The translations under genes and the position numbers were made by a program. DNA of 27,163 nucleotides from an uncultured Eubacteriales bacterium (lineage in GTDB: Bacteria > Bacillota > Clostridia > UBA1381). Shown here piece after piece: positions 1 to 6,857 of this stretch. Position 1 is the stretch's first letter. Each line of letters opens with the position of its first letter. Where the stretch lies: contig CAJKHT010000037.1 in the NCBI GenBank assembly GCA_905199755.1, forward strand, positions 1-27,163, given 5' to 3'. A model generated the notes under the pieces. That model did not search any database and was not told where the DNA came from. It worked only from the letters and a program-made list of their open reading frames with translations.

Positions 1-30
1 CGAAACACGAAAAGTAAATAGAAAAAATTT

Positions 31-69
31 TTGTTTTATATGGACAAATATGCTATTTTAATATATAAT
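31..69 (+). promoter_or_regulatory. Promoter of the first AraC-type gene
   Basis: Two overlapping sigma-A-like promoters can be read. One is TTGTTT (31-36), a 17-base spacer and TATTTT (54-59) preceded by TG at 51-52, an extended -10. The other is TGGACA (41-46), a 17-base spacer and TATAAT (64-69). The second would start RNA almost on the ribosome site at 77-84, so the first gives the more normal leader. Assignment between them is inference. Confidence 0.5.
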
Positions 70-88
70 TAAATTTGAGGTGAGCAAT

Positions 89-901
89 ATGAACATATAT
101 GACGGCAATTTACGGGACATAACGGATTTTGATACCGATGAATTTTTAAAAATCAACAGCTGCGGTATCCAGAGCAAAACCCCCGGGCAGACCGTAGTAC
201 GAAAAAAAGGCAGACTTGACTACCATATGATATTAATAGGAAACGGCACGCTAAAAGTCAGATACAAAGAAAACTTTTACCGTTTAAGCGAGGGGAATTT
301 GTTTATATACGAGCCTCAGACGCCCCACTATTACGAAGCTCTGACCGACACCACCACACTATGGATGCATTTTACGGGACGCTCGCTTAAGGAAATACTT
401 TCTTCCATGAGCATTTCACCCGGAATTTATATGAAAAAACTGTCTCCGCGAGTATTTGAGGAATATTCAAAATTAATCCGTCGCTTTCATCAGCCGAAAT
501 CGCAGAACTTCGTTCCGGGTACGCTCCTCAATCTTTTTGCCGTAATATCCGATGAGCTGTCGAACAACACGATGCCCGAAAAGCATGAAATCATATGGAA
601 TATTCTCTCGCACATAAACCTGCATTCCGACGAGAATTTTACGCTCGATTTTCTCGCAAAGCTTGCCGGATACTCAAAAAGCAGATTTTCGCATTTGTTT
701 TCCGAGGTCACCGGCACGACATTCATCGCATATCAAAGAAGTATAAGACTGCAAAATGCATGCGAATTGCTGACCTCATCGGTTTACAGCATTAAAGATA
801 TTGCACAGTCCTGCGGTTTTAACGATGCACTGTACTTTTGTAAAATATTTAAGACTCAATACGGTATTTCGCCGAGTGAGTATCGGCAAAAATTCTCATA
901 A
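89..901 (+). CDS. AraC-family transcriptional regulator
   Basis: A cytoplasmic transcription factor of 270 residues. The N-terminal half is a cupin-like sugar-sensing domain (AraC_binding type), with conserved stretches such as EGNLFIYEPQTPHYY and LWMHFTG. The last 100 residues carry the two helix-turn-helix motifs of the AraC/XylS family, ending in the usual pattern CGFNDALYFCKIFKTQYGISPSEYR. A GTG at 80 is in frame, but GAGGTGAG at 77-84 is correctly spaced for the ATG at 89, so I start there. The gene converges on the mannoside operon, whose last gene ends 24 bases away on the other strand. AraC proteins often control adjacent sugar genes, so it may sense a carbohydrate for that operon, but no shared binding site was found. 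Ligand and targets are unknown. Confidence 0.88.
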   Translation: MNIYDGNLRDITDFDTDEFLKINSCGIQSKTPGQTVVRKKGRLDYHMILIGNGTLKVRYKENFYRLSEGNLFIYEPQTPHYYEALTDTTTLWMHFTGRSLKEILSSMSISPGIYMKKLSPRVFEEYSKLIRRFHQPKSQNFVPGTLLNLFAVISDELSNNTMPEKHEIIWNILSHINLHSDENFTLDFLAKLAGYSKSRFSHLFSEVTGTTFIAYQRSIRLQNACELLTSSVYSIKDIAQSCGFNDALYFCKIFKTQYGISPSEYRQKFS

Positions 902-909
902 GCCGATAC
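880..909. other. Hairpin between convergent genes, weak terminator candidate
   Basis: GTATCGGC (880-887) and GCCGATAC (902-909) form a perfect 8-base stem with a 14-base loop, spanning the stop codon of the AraC-type gene and lying just past the end of the converging isomerase gene. Neither strand has a clear T run after the stem, so terminator activity is only a guess. Confidence 0.3.
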
Positions 910-924
910 CCGCTCCGAAATATT

Positions 925-1515
925 CTATTTATAAAAACGCTCCTCCGTTTTGGCGCACAGATAATGGTACACAGGCAAATGCAGCTCCTGCACCTTATAG
1001 GTTTCACTTTCGGGCACACATATGGTAACGTCCGACAGTTCGGAAAGTCTGCTTTCGTTTTCCCCCGTCAGAGAAAGCGTTTTTGCGCCGACACACTTCG
1101 CAACCTCAATTGCATTTACAACGTTTTTTGAATTGCCCGACGTCGAAATACCTATAACCATATCATTTTCTCCGGCATATCCGTAGACCAGCTGTGCATA
1201 CATCATATCCGGCTCAACATCATTGACGAATGCCGACAAAACGGCACATTGACTCGGCAGCGAAATTGCGGGCAGCGCCCCCTGCAGATTTTCACGCAGA
1301 CGTTCGGGAATACGCTTGTCCGTTACCTCACGCTTGCTTAAAAAGCCTTTCATCAGCTCGCCGACAATGTGTTCGCTGTCGGCAGCACTTCCGCCGTTTC
1401 CGCAAACAAGCACCTTTCCGCCGTTTTTGTACACCTCCGACATCATCTCAAGAGCCTTGCTTATGCTGTCACGGCATTTTTCAAGCACGGGGTATCTTGA
1501 TATTAATTCTTCCAT
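925..1515 (-). CDS. SIS-domain sugar-phosphate isomerase, GmhA (sedoheptulose-7-phosphate isomerase) type
   Basis: A cytosolic 196-residue SIS-domain enzyme. GmhA converts sedoheptulose 7-phosphate to D-glycero-D-manno-heptose 7-phosphate. Visible motifs are the phosphate loop GNGGS (39-43) and GISTSGNS (122-129). The metal/catalytic set of GmhA also appears intact: His49, Glu53, Gln176 and His184 line up with H61, E65, Q172 and H180 of the E. coli enzyme. Eleven extra in-frame residues lie upstream, but AAGGAG sits 7 bases before the ATG at 1515, so that start is chosen. It is the last gene of the transaldolase-mannosidase-kinase operon, 29 bases after the kinase stop. No other heptose-nucleotide gene is in the window. 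Given its catabolic company it might instead act on mannose 6-phosphate, which has the same manno configuration; this is inference. The fold is certain, the substrate is not. Confidence 0.85.
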   Translation of the reverse strand: MEELISRYPVLEKCRDSISKALEMMSEVYKNGGKVLVCGNGGSAADSEHIVGELMKGFLSKREVTDKRIPERLRENLQGALPAISLPSQCAVLSAFVNDVEPDMMYAQLVYGYAGENDMVIGISTSGNSKNVVNAIEVAKCVGAKTLSLTGENESRLSELSDVTICVPESETYKVQELHLPVYHYLCAKTEERFYK

Positions 1516-1544
1516 AATAGAACTCCTTTCACTACGATAACGGC

Positions 1545-2489
1545 TCACATTTCTTTTCTTCTCTCAAAGGTATCCTCCGCAACCGCAATTGCCGCACGGT
1601 CGCCTATAGAATCCCCCAGTGCCGCCGGTACTATTTCGCAGACCTCCCGTGCATAGGAAAGCGCCTCGATTTCAATCACCGACTGCATTTTATCACGCAG
1701 AAGCTCACCGCTCCGTTCAAAAACACTGCCGATTACAATTTTTTCCGGGTTTAATATATCAATCAGCATCGACAGTCCCAAACCAAGCTTTTCGGCGCAT
1801 ATATCATACACTCTTATTGAGTCGCCGTCACCTGCTTTTGCACAGTCGGCAATTTTTTTTGCGGTTATTTTTTCAAGCTCGTCAAAGCTTTTGCAAAATG
1901 CTGTCCTGCCGCCGCACTGCAGCTTTTCCCGTGCCGCAATTTTCCCGATTTCGGCAATACCTCCTCCGGAGCAAAATCCCTCAAAGGAGCCTGCCTTTCC
2001 GTAGCCGACAGGCCCGTACTGCGCCATTCGCACATGACCGACCTCTCCTGCCATGTCATTTGTGCCGGCATACAGTCTGCCGTTTAAAATAAGCCCTGCA
2101 CCCATGCCGGTACCGAACGTCAGGAAAATCATGTTTTCCGTACCCCTTCCGGCACCGTACTTCCACTCTGCAAGCGCGCAGGCATTTGCGTCATTCTGAA
2201 TACCCGTCGGAACACCGAATTTATCCTCCAGCATTTTAACGATTTCGATATTATCCCAGCCGGGCAAATTGGGCGGAGACATAATCACACCGCGCTTTGA
2301 ATCGAGAGGACCGCCGCAGGAAATTCCGATTGCGGAATTTGCACCGAGCTTTTCCACGGCATTTACAATATTCGCAACGGTTTCATCTACACCCGACGTA
2401 TCGAATCTGATTTTATCGGCTATTCTGTTTTCGTCTCCGGCAATCACCGCGCACTTTGTTCCGCCTATATCTATTCCCGTATACTTCAT
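1545..2489 (-). CDS. ROK-family sugar kinase, glucokinase/mannokinase-like
   Basis: A 314-residue ATP-dependent hexokinase of the ROK family, predicted cytosolic. The phosphate loop DIGGTK is at 7-12 and the catalytic aspartate is Asp100 in QNDANACALAE. The second ATP motif is FGTGMGAGLI (about 125-134) and the ROK signature GEVGHVRM is at 148-155. The zinc-binding CxCGxxGCxE segment that normally follows is replaced by a glycine-rich stretch (159-177) with a single cysteine, so the usual zinc site is missing. The ATG at 2489 overlaps the mannosidase stop by 4 bases (ATGA) and has a GGAGG site. Coupling to an alpha-mannosidase suggests mannose as substrate, but ROK sequence alone does not separate glucose, mannose, fructose or allose kinases. 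Confidence 0.88.
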   Translation of the reverse strand: MKYTGIDIGGTKCAVIAGDENRIADKIRFDTSGVDETVANIVNAVEKLGANSAIGISCGGPLDSKRGVIMSPPNLPGWDNIEIVKMLEDKFGVPTGIQNDANACALAEWKYGAGRGTENMIFLTFGTGMGAGLILNGRLYAGTNDMAGEVGHVRMAQYGPVGYGKAGSFEGFCSGGGIAEIGKIAAREKLQCGGRTAFCKSFDELEKITAKKIADCAKAGDGDSIRVYDICAEKLGLGLSMLIDILNPEKIVIGSVFERSGELLRDKMQSVIEIEALSYAREVCEIVPAALGDSIGDRAAIAVAEDTFERRKEM

Positions 2490-4879
2490 ATTCCCTCCAG
2501 AAAGTCGATTTCCGTTACCTTTTTACCGTCAACAATAAATGTTTTAATCTCATTAGCGCCGAAATCAGCGGTAAACTCCGTATCAAACAGCTTAATTACC
2601 GCAGAGGTTTTCTTGTTTTCCGCTTCATAGCATCTTAAAACAAACGCCTCCGAATCCTCATGCTTTTTCAATGCGGTTACGATTATATTGCTCTTTGAAA
2701 CATCGAGTCCCGAATAGCTTGTGCCGAGCTTGCCGTGATGAAACGTCTCTGTTATCACTGTCGGAACGTTGTTCAGCTGCTGCGCCCGTCTTTCGCTGTC
2801 CGCAAAGGATTTGAACGGGAACACGGTATATGTAAATTCATGCTCACCCTGATCCATGTACTCGCAGAATTCATCACGCTGTCCGTAATGGTCGGCATAA
2901 ATCGCGCCTCTTAAAACAGTAAGCGACAGCACATTTTTATCTGCATCAAAGCTGTATTTTGATGTTGTCGAAATGCCTATGCCGCCGTCTGCGGTCTGCA
3001 TTGCAATCCACGCTCCCGAGGGCTGTTCCGTGCCGTCTGTCGGCCTTTCAATAAAGCCGTAGGGAATTTCGCAGTAAGCCTTTGGATTTTCTCCGTTTAC
3101 GTCAAAGGTGAATTTCAGCATTCTATGCTTTTCTCTGAAATCGATTTTTGTTTTTACGGTAAGCTTATCATCGCCGTCCGCAAGATAATAATCACGAATA
3201 ATATGCGTATTTTCAAATTCCTGCTCACAGCGGACTGCCGCACGTACCGGTCCGTTTTCAATCAGCCTTGCACTTCCTTTTTTACACACGGCAGCGCACT
3301 TTTTAAACTCACTGATATTATGCGCCCATGAATCCGAATCGGTTTCGTCCATCAGCACTGCCGATGACCCGCCCATAAGCCGATTGCCCGTTTTCTTATC
3401 ATAAACAGCGCTGATTTCACCCGTCACGGCATTAAATTCCGCTCTTATGTGCTCGTTTTCCATATATGTATCATCGGCTGAAAGCTTTGTTTCATAGTTC
3501 TCCCCCGGCATTTCAAAATACATTCTGTAGACAGAATATCCTAAAGCCGGAAGCTTTGCCGTAAACGCTGTTTTGTATTTGTCACCGCAGTTTGTTTTGG
3601 AGTCGCGAACAGATTGAATTGCCGTTTTATTGCCTTTCGCATCAGTCACAATTTTTGCGGCATCGCGGACGGAAACAACTGTTTCAACCTCGTACGAAAG
3701 CGGATTGAATATAACAATCGGTGTACCGATATTTTCTTTTGTTCTCCATGCAACAACAGGCGGCCACTGCTTATAAGTAGTAAGCTCCTTGCTGTCCATG
3801 GTATCGATATTCCATGAAATCTGCTGCAATGCAAAATTAGCGTTTCTGTCGGCTATTGCCATAGCCTCGCCGTGCAGATAACCCGCATCGGTGTATGCCT
3901 CCTTGATTGAGCAGCCGCCCATTATATCATGGAAGTGATTAAACAGAACATTTTTCCAAGCTCTTTTAAGCTCGTCCGACGGATACTCCGTACACATAAG
4001 AACGCCTGACAAAACGGAATATTCCTCCGTCTCAAACAGCTTATTTTCACACAGTCTGTTATTTGCCTTTATTCCGCTCACCGCGCTGTAGCAGCCCTTT
4101 GCGTGGAACTGCAAATCGTCATGCACGACAGGCACCTTTTCGTCCTTTACGGCTTCAAAATATTCGTTGACCGTAGAATAAACAAACTCCTCCGACAGAG
4201 TTCTATGCATTTTATCAAGCAGCTCCACCGTTGCGCCGCCGCCATGGTTTCCGACACCGTAGAATGCCATCATATCATGCTTATCCGCAAGCTTTTTAAC
4301 GGTATCAAAAACCTCCGTGCGTGTAATATCTATATTGTAAAACTCGGGAATACGGTACGTTCTCACGCGGCTGCCGTCCATGCTTTCCCAGTCAAACAAG
4401 TATGACGGAAGCTCTTTTTCGTGCGGCATCGGGCGCATGAAAACATAGTTATCCATACCGCCTTTTTTAAGTATCTGCGGCAGATTTCCGTTGTGACCGA
4501 AGGAATCGACATTATATCCCGTATTTGCCGTTATGCCGAATTTTTCCTTAAAATATCTCTGGCTTACAAGCGCATGGCGCGCAAAGGATTCGCCCGACGG
4601 CAAATTGCAGTCCGGCTGAATAAACCAGCCTCCGGCAATGTTCCATCTGCCCTCTTTTACTCTCTGCACTATTTCATCAAACATCTTTTTATCGCTTTTT
4701 TCAATCCACATGTAATAAGCGCTGCATGCCGATGTAAACTTAAAATCGTCAAATTCTTTCATTCTGTCCAGTGCGCTCCGAAAGGTTGCCTTAACCTCCG
4801 CAAAGCCCTCCTGCCACTGCCAGAGCCACACGGGATCAAGATGTGCATTTCCTATCAAATATACTTTTTTCATGTTCAT
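2486..4879 (-). CDS. Alpha-mannosidase, glycoside hydrolase family 38
   Basis: A 797-residue GH38 exo-alpha-mannosidase, which releases mannose by a zinc-assisted retaining mechanism. The N-terminal catalytic domain opens with GNAHLDPVWLW. His13 and Asp15 are the first zinc ligands, the nucleophile is Asp125 in GYNVDSFGHN, and His317 in NHFHDIMGG is the last ligand. All four match the H90/D92/D204/H471 set of Golgi mannosidase II. The beta-sandwich C-terminal domains (about 480-797) follow. There is no signal peptide or membrane segment, so it should act on imported oligosaccharides or glycosides. Two in-frame ATGs, 4879 and 4873, each have a GGAG at workable distance; I use the first. The gene is second in its operon, 33 bases after transaldolase. 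Linkage preference cannot be read from sequence. Confidence 0.93.
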   Translation of the reverse strand: MNMKKVYLIGNAHLDPVWLWQWQEGFAEVKATFRSALDRMKEFDDFKFTSACSAYYMWIEKSDKKMFDEIVQRVKEGRWNIAGGWFIQPDCNLPSGESFARHALVSQRYFKEKFGITANTGYNVDSFGHNGNLPQILKKGGMDNYVFMRPMPHEKELPSYLFDWESMDGSRVRTYRIPEFYNIDITRTEVFDTVKKLADKHDMMAFYGVGNHGGGATVELLDKMHRTLSEEFVYSTVNEYFEAVKDEKVPVVHDDLQFHAKGCYSAVSGIKANNRLCENKLFETEEYSVLSGVLMCTEYPSDELKRAWKNVLFNHFHDIMGGCSIKEAYTDAGYLHGEAMAIADRNANFALQQISWNIDTMDSKELTTYKQWPPVVAWRTKENIGTPIVIFNPLSYEVETVVSVRDAAKIVTDAKGNKTAIQSVRDSKTNCGDKYKTAFTAKLPALGYSVYRMYFEMPGENYETKLSADDTYMENEHIRAEFNAVTGEISAVYDKKTGNRLMGGSSAVLMDETDSDSWAHNISEFKKCAAVCKKGSARLIENGPVRAAVRCEQEFENTHIIRDYYLADGDDKLTVKTKIDFREKHRMLKFTFDVNGENPKAYCEIPYGFIERPTDGTEQPSGAWIAMQTADGGIGISTTSKYSFDADKNVLSLTVLRGAIYADHYGQRDEFCEYMDQGEHEFTYTVFPFKSFADSERRAQQLNNVPTVITETFHHGKLGTSYSGLDVSKSNIIVTALKKHEDSEAFVLRCYEAENKKTSAVIKLFDTEFTADFGANEIKTFIVDGKKVTEIDFLEGI

Positions 4880-4912
4880 CTCCGTTTCTCCGCCCAAAGC
4901 GGTGCAAAGCAA

Positions 4913-5560
4913 TTATTTGTTTGGTACACTTTCCCAGTCCTTAAGGAATCTGTCAATACCTGCATCTGTCAGGGGATGGCAAATCATCTGATTGATTACA
5001 TTATACGGTACAGTTGCGATATGCGCGCCTGCCATTGCTGCATCAACCACATCTTCGGGACTTCTTATGCTTGCCGCAATAATCTCCGTCTCTATGCCGT
5101 GTATGTCAAATATTGACGCGATTGCTTCAATCAAAGCCGTTCCGTTTGATGAAATATCATTCAGTCTGCCAATAAACGGGCTTACAAAGCTTGCTCCCGC
5201 ACGCGCTGCCAAAAGAGCCTGCGCCGGACTGAATATAAGCGTAACATTTGTTCTTATTCCCTTTGCCGACAGCCGCTTTACGGCTTTTAACCCCTCTGCC
5301 GTCATAGGAATTTTTATAACAATATTCTTATGTATCTTTGCCAGCTCCAGCGCCTCGGCAACCATTTTATCGGCGTCAAGGCTTATTACCTCCGCCGAAA
5401 TCGGACCGTCAACGATTGACGTTATTTCCGTAACAACGTCCTTGAAAACCCGTCCCTCTCTTGCAATCAGTGACGGATTTGTTGTAACTCCGCAGATTAC
5501 ACCCAAATCATTTGCATTTTTTATTTCCTCTGTATTTGCCGTATCAATAAATAATTTCAT
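4913..5560 (-). CDS. Transaldolase, short TalC/YwjH type
   Basis: A 215-residue TIM-barrel enzyme of the small transaldolase subfamily, the usual length. Transaldolase moves a dihydroxyacetone unit between fructose 6-phosphate and erythrose 4-phosphate to give sedoheptulose 7-phosphate and glyceraldehyde 3-phosphate. Asp6 (FIDTAN), TTNPSL (26-31) and the Schiff-base Lys83 (VIKIPMT) are present. Phe110 in TLIFSPAQA is the transaldolase residue; the related fructose-6-phosphate aldolases have Tyr here, so transaldolase is the better call. An in-frame extension of 20 codons exists upstream, but the protein family begins at MKLFIDTAN and AAGGAACGGGA lies before the ATG at 5560. It is first in the operon, directly behind the promoter at 5606-5634. 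Its product is the natural substrate of a GmhA-type isomerase, which is encoded last in the same operon. Confidence 0.92.
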   Translation of the reverse strand: MKLFIDTANTEEIKNANDLGVICGVTTNPSLIAREGRVFKDVVTEITSIVDGPISAEVISLDADKMVAEALELAKIHKNIVIKIPMTAEGLKAVKRLSAKGIRTNVTLIFSPAQALLAARAGASFVSPFIGRLNDISSNGTALIEAIASIFDIHGIETEIIAASIRSPEDVVDAAMAGAHIATVPYNVINQMICHPLTDAGIDRFLKDWESVPNK

Positions 5561-5605
5561 TTTTATCCCGTTCCTTTCCGTTCGGCACATTACCTTATAT
5601 TTATG

Positions 5606-5634
5606 ATTATACTTACCCAAAGTATAAATTTGAA
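5606..5634 (-). promoter_or_regulatory. Promoter of the transaldolase-mannosidase operon with operator-like palindrome
   Basis: On the minus strand: TTCAAA (-35, 5629-5634), a 17-base spacer and a perfect TATAAT (-10, 5606-5611). The arms TTATACTT (5607-5614) and AAGTATAA (5620-5627) are exact inverted repeats separated by ACCCA. The dyad therefore covers the -10 and the spacer, where a bound repressor would block polymerase. The regulator is not identified. Confidence 0.8.
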
Positions 5635-5721
5635 TAGATTAATATGACATTTTTTTGATTTTTTTATACTATTCTGCCATTTACAAAGTAGAAAAAGAGA
5701 CTGCAAAAAAACGCGGAACGC

Positions 5722-5767
5722 AAAAATCGCATCGGACAGCGGATATGCTCCGTCCGATGCGATTTTT
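5722..5767 (-). terminator. Terminator at the end of the rpmH-jag operon
   Basis: A perfect 16-base inverted repeat (5722-5737 with 5752-5767) with a 14-base loop. The stem ends in A5 on one side and T5 on the other, so either strand yields a stem followed by a short U run. It lies beyond jag and before the transaldolase promoter and probably insulates the two minus-strand operons. Confidence 0.65.
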
Positions 5768-5784
5768 CCCCTTAGAAAAGTTAA

Positions 5785-5903
5785 GGCTGTTTAAAAAGTC
5801 AATTGACTTTTTAAACAGCCCCTTTGAATTTATCCTAAGACAAACGCTGTCGCTTAAACACAGCATTTGTCCCCTTGAATGTTCTGCGCTTTTTTAAACA
5901 GCC
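5785..5903. repeat. Nested palindromic repeat element
   Basis: A 36-base perfect palindrome with no loop (5785-5820) begins GGCTGTTTAAAAA and ends TTTTTAAACAGCC. The same TTTTTAAACAGCC recurs at 5891-5903, so the left arm could pair with either copy, giving a 119-base unit with inverted ends. Between them is a hairpin, GACAAACGCTGT (5839-5850) with ACAGCATTTGTC (5860-5871), 12 base positions with one non-Watson-Crick pair. This resembles a small mobile or REP-like element; no transposase is present. Confidence 0.6.
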
Positions 5904-5906
5904 TCT

Positions 5907-6857
5907 TTAGTGATCTGTATTATGTGCCGCCAGATAATCTTCGAAATTCTTATATTCCGCCTTATGCTGTACGGGCTTGAAATCAGCCTTGTAGGTTGTT
6001 GTATAGCTTTCGCCAAGCTCCGCCTTTACATCGGGAGCTTTTTCGCGGCGCGGCTTATCCGAATACTGCTTCGGGCCGTTCTTTTTGTAATTATTCTTTC
6101 TGTAGGACGACTTCTGATTTTTCGGTGCGATAACCACCTTACGGTAAGGCTCCAGACCGATTGAAAATGTTGTTACGTCCTCATTGTCCTGGAGACTGGA
6201 ATGAATAATGCGTCTTTCATAAGGATTCATCGGCTCGAGAGTGAATTTTCTTCCCGTGCGTGCAACCTTCTCGGAAAGTCTCTTTGAAAGTGCCAGCAAA
6301 GCCTCCTCACGCTTTTCGCGGTAATTCTCCGTATCCAGTGAAACCTTGATATAATCCTCGGAATTCTGATTTACAACCAGTGATGTGAGATACTGCAAAC
6401 TGTCAAGCGTGTCCCCGCGCTTTCCTATTACGATACCCATATTTTCACCTGAAAGATCAAGCGAAACCGAATTGTCATCTGTTTCCTTTGCTTCTATCGC
6501 AACATCCATATTCATTGCGCTGAAAATATCTCCCAAAAACTTTGATGCTGCCTGTTCAGGCGTAACATCGGATACCTTTTTGGGCTTTGACTTGGCTTTG
6601 GGGACTTCTGATGCGGTTCTTTTTACCTCTTTTACCGGCTTTTCCGTTTTTTCCGCATTTTCTGTTTCAATAACGGTTACGCGCACCGATGCATCTCTTG
6701 CGCCGAGTCCCAGAAATCCTCTCGAACCCTCGTCCAAAATTTCTATCATTACTTCATCTCTTGACACTCCAAGCTCTTCTAATGCAGCTGCAATCGCATC
6801 ATCTGCGTTTTTTGCTGTTTTTTCCGTGGAGCTGTTTTTTCTCAGGTACTTTGACAA
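5907..6857 (-). CDS. jag: Jag/KhpB/EloR RNA-binding protein (SpoIIIJ-associated)
   Basis: A cytosolic RNA-binding protein, partner gene of yidC/spoIIIJ, linked in Gram-positive bacteria to cell elongation and division control. Of its 316 residues, the Jag-N domain covers about 12-62 and a Lys/Glu-rich linker about 63-95. The KH domain follows, with GKRGD at 145-149, and then an R3H motif (Arg215, His219 in ERRIIHSSL). A basic then mixed tail of about 70 residues (245-316) goes beyond the usual end of the family. The start is TTG at 6857, inside the yidC coding region. It is supported by GGGGAGG six bases upstream and by the Jag-N domain beginning right after it. This makes a 59-base overlap with yidC in another frame. 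The stop is followed within 3 bases by the palindromic repeat. Confidence 0.9.
   Translation of the reverse strand: MSKYLRKNSSTEKTAKNADDAIAAALEELGVSRDEVMIEILDEGSRGFLGLGARDASVRVTVIETENAEKTEKPVKEVKRTASEVPKAKSKPKKVSDVTPEQAASKFLGDIFSAMNMDVAIEAKETDDNSVSLDLSGENMGIVIGKRGDTLDSLQYLTSLVVNQNSEDYIKVSLDTENYREKREEALLALSKRLSEKVARTGRKFTLEPMNPYERRIIHSSLQDNEDVTTFSIGLEPYRKVVIAPKNQKSSYRKNNYKKNGPKQYSDKPRREKAPDVKAELGESYTTTYKADFKPVQHKAEYKNFEDYLAAHNTDH

Larger units (their letters stand above)
5561..5906. other. Intergenic region, 346 bases
   Basis: From right to left this gap holds a nested palindromic repeat next to the jag stop, a 16-base-pair terminator-like stem, and the promoter and operator candidate of the transaldolase operon. 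A TTATACT half-site at 5664-5670 resembles the operator arm at 5607-5614. No credible reading frame is present. Confidence 0.7.

Noticed and set aside
1619..2092. A 157-codon frame on the plus strand opposite the ROK kinase
   Set aside because: Its product is Arg/Pro/His-rich, as expected from a shadow frame, and the kinase motifs on the minus strand are complete.
4421..5116. A 231-codon open frame on the plus strand opposite the mannosidase and transaldolase genes
   Set aside because: It is antisense to two well-supported enzymes, has no family resemblance and no ribosome site, and is explained by the codon use of the real genes.
4913..5560. Calling the short transaldolase a fructose-6-phosphate aldolase
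   Set aside because: The residue at position 110 is Phe, as in transaldolases, whereas the aldolases have Tyr there.
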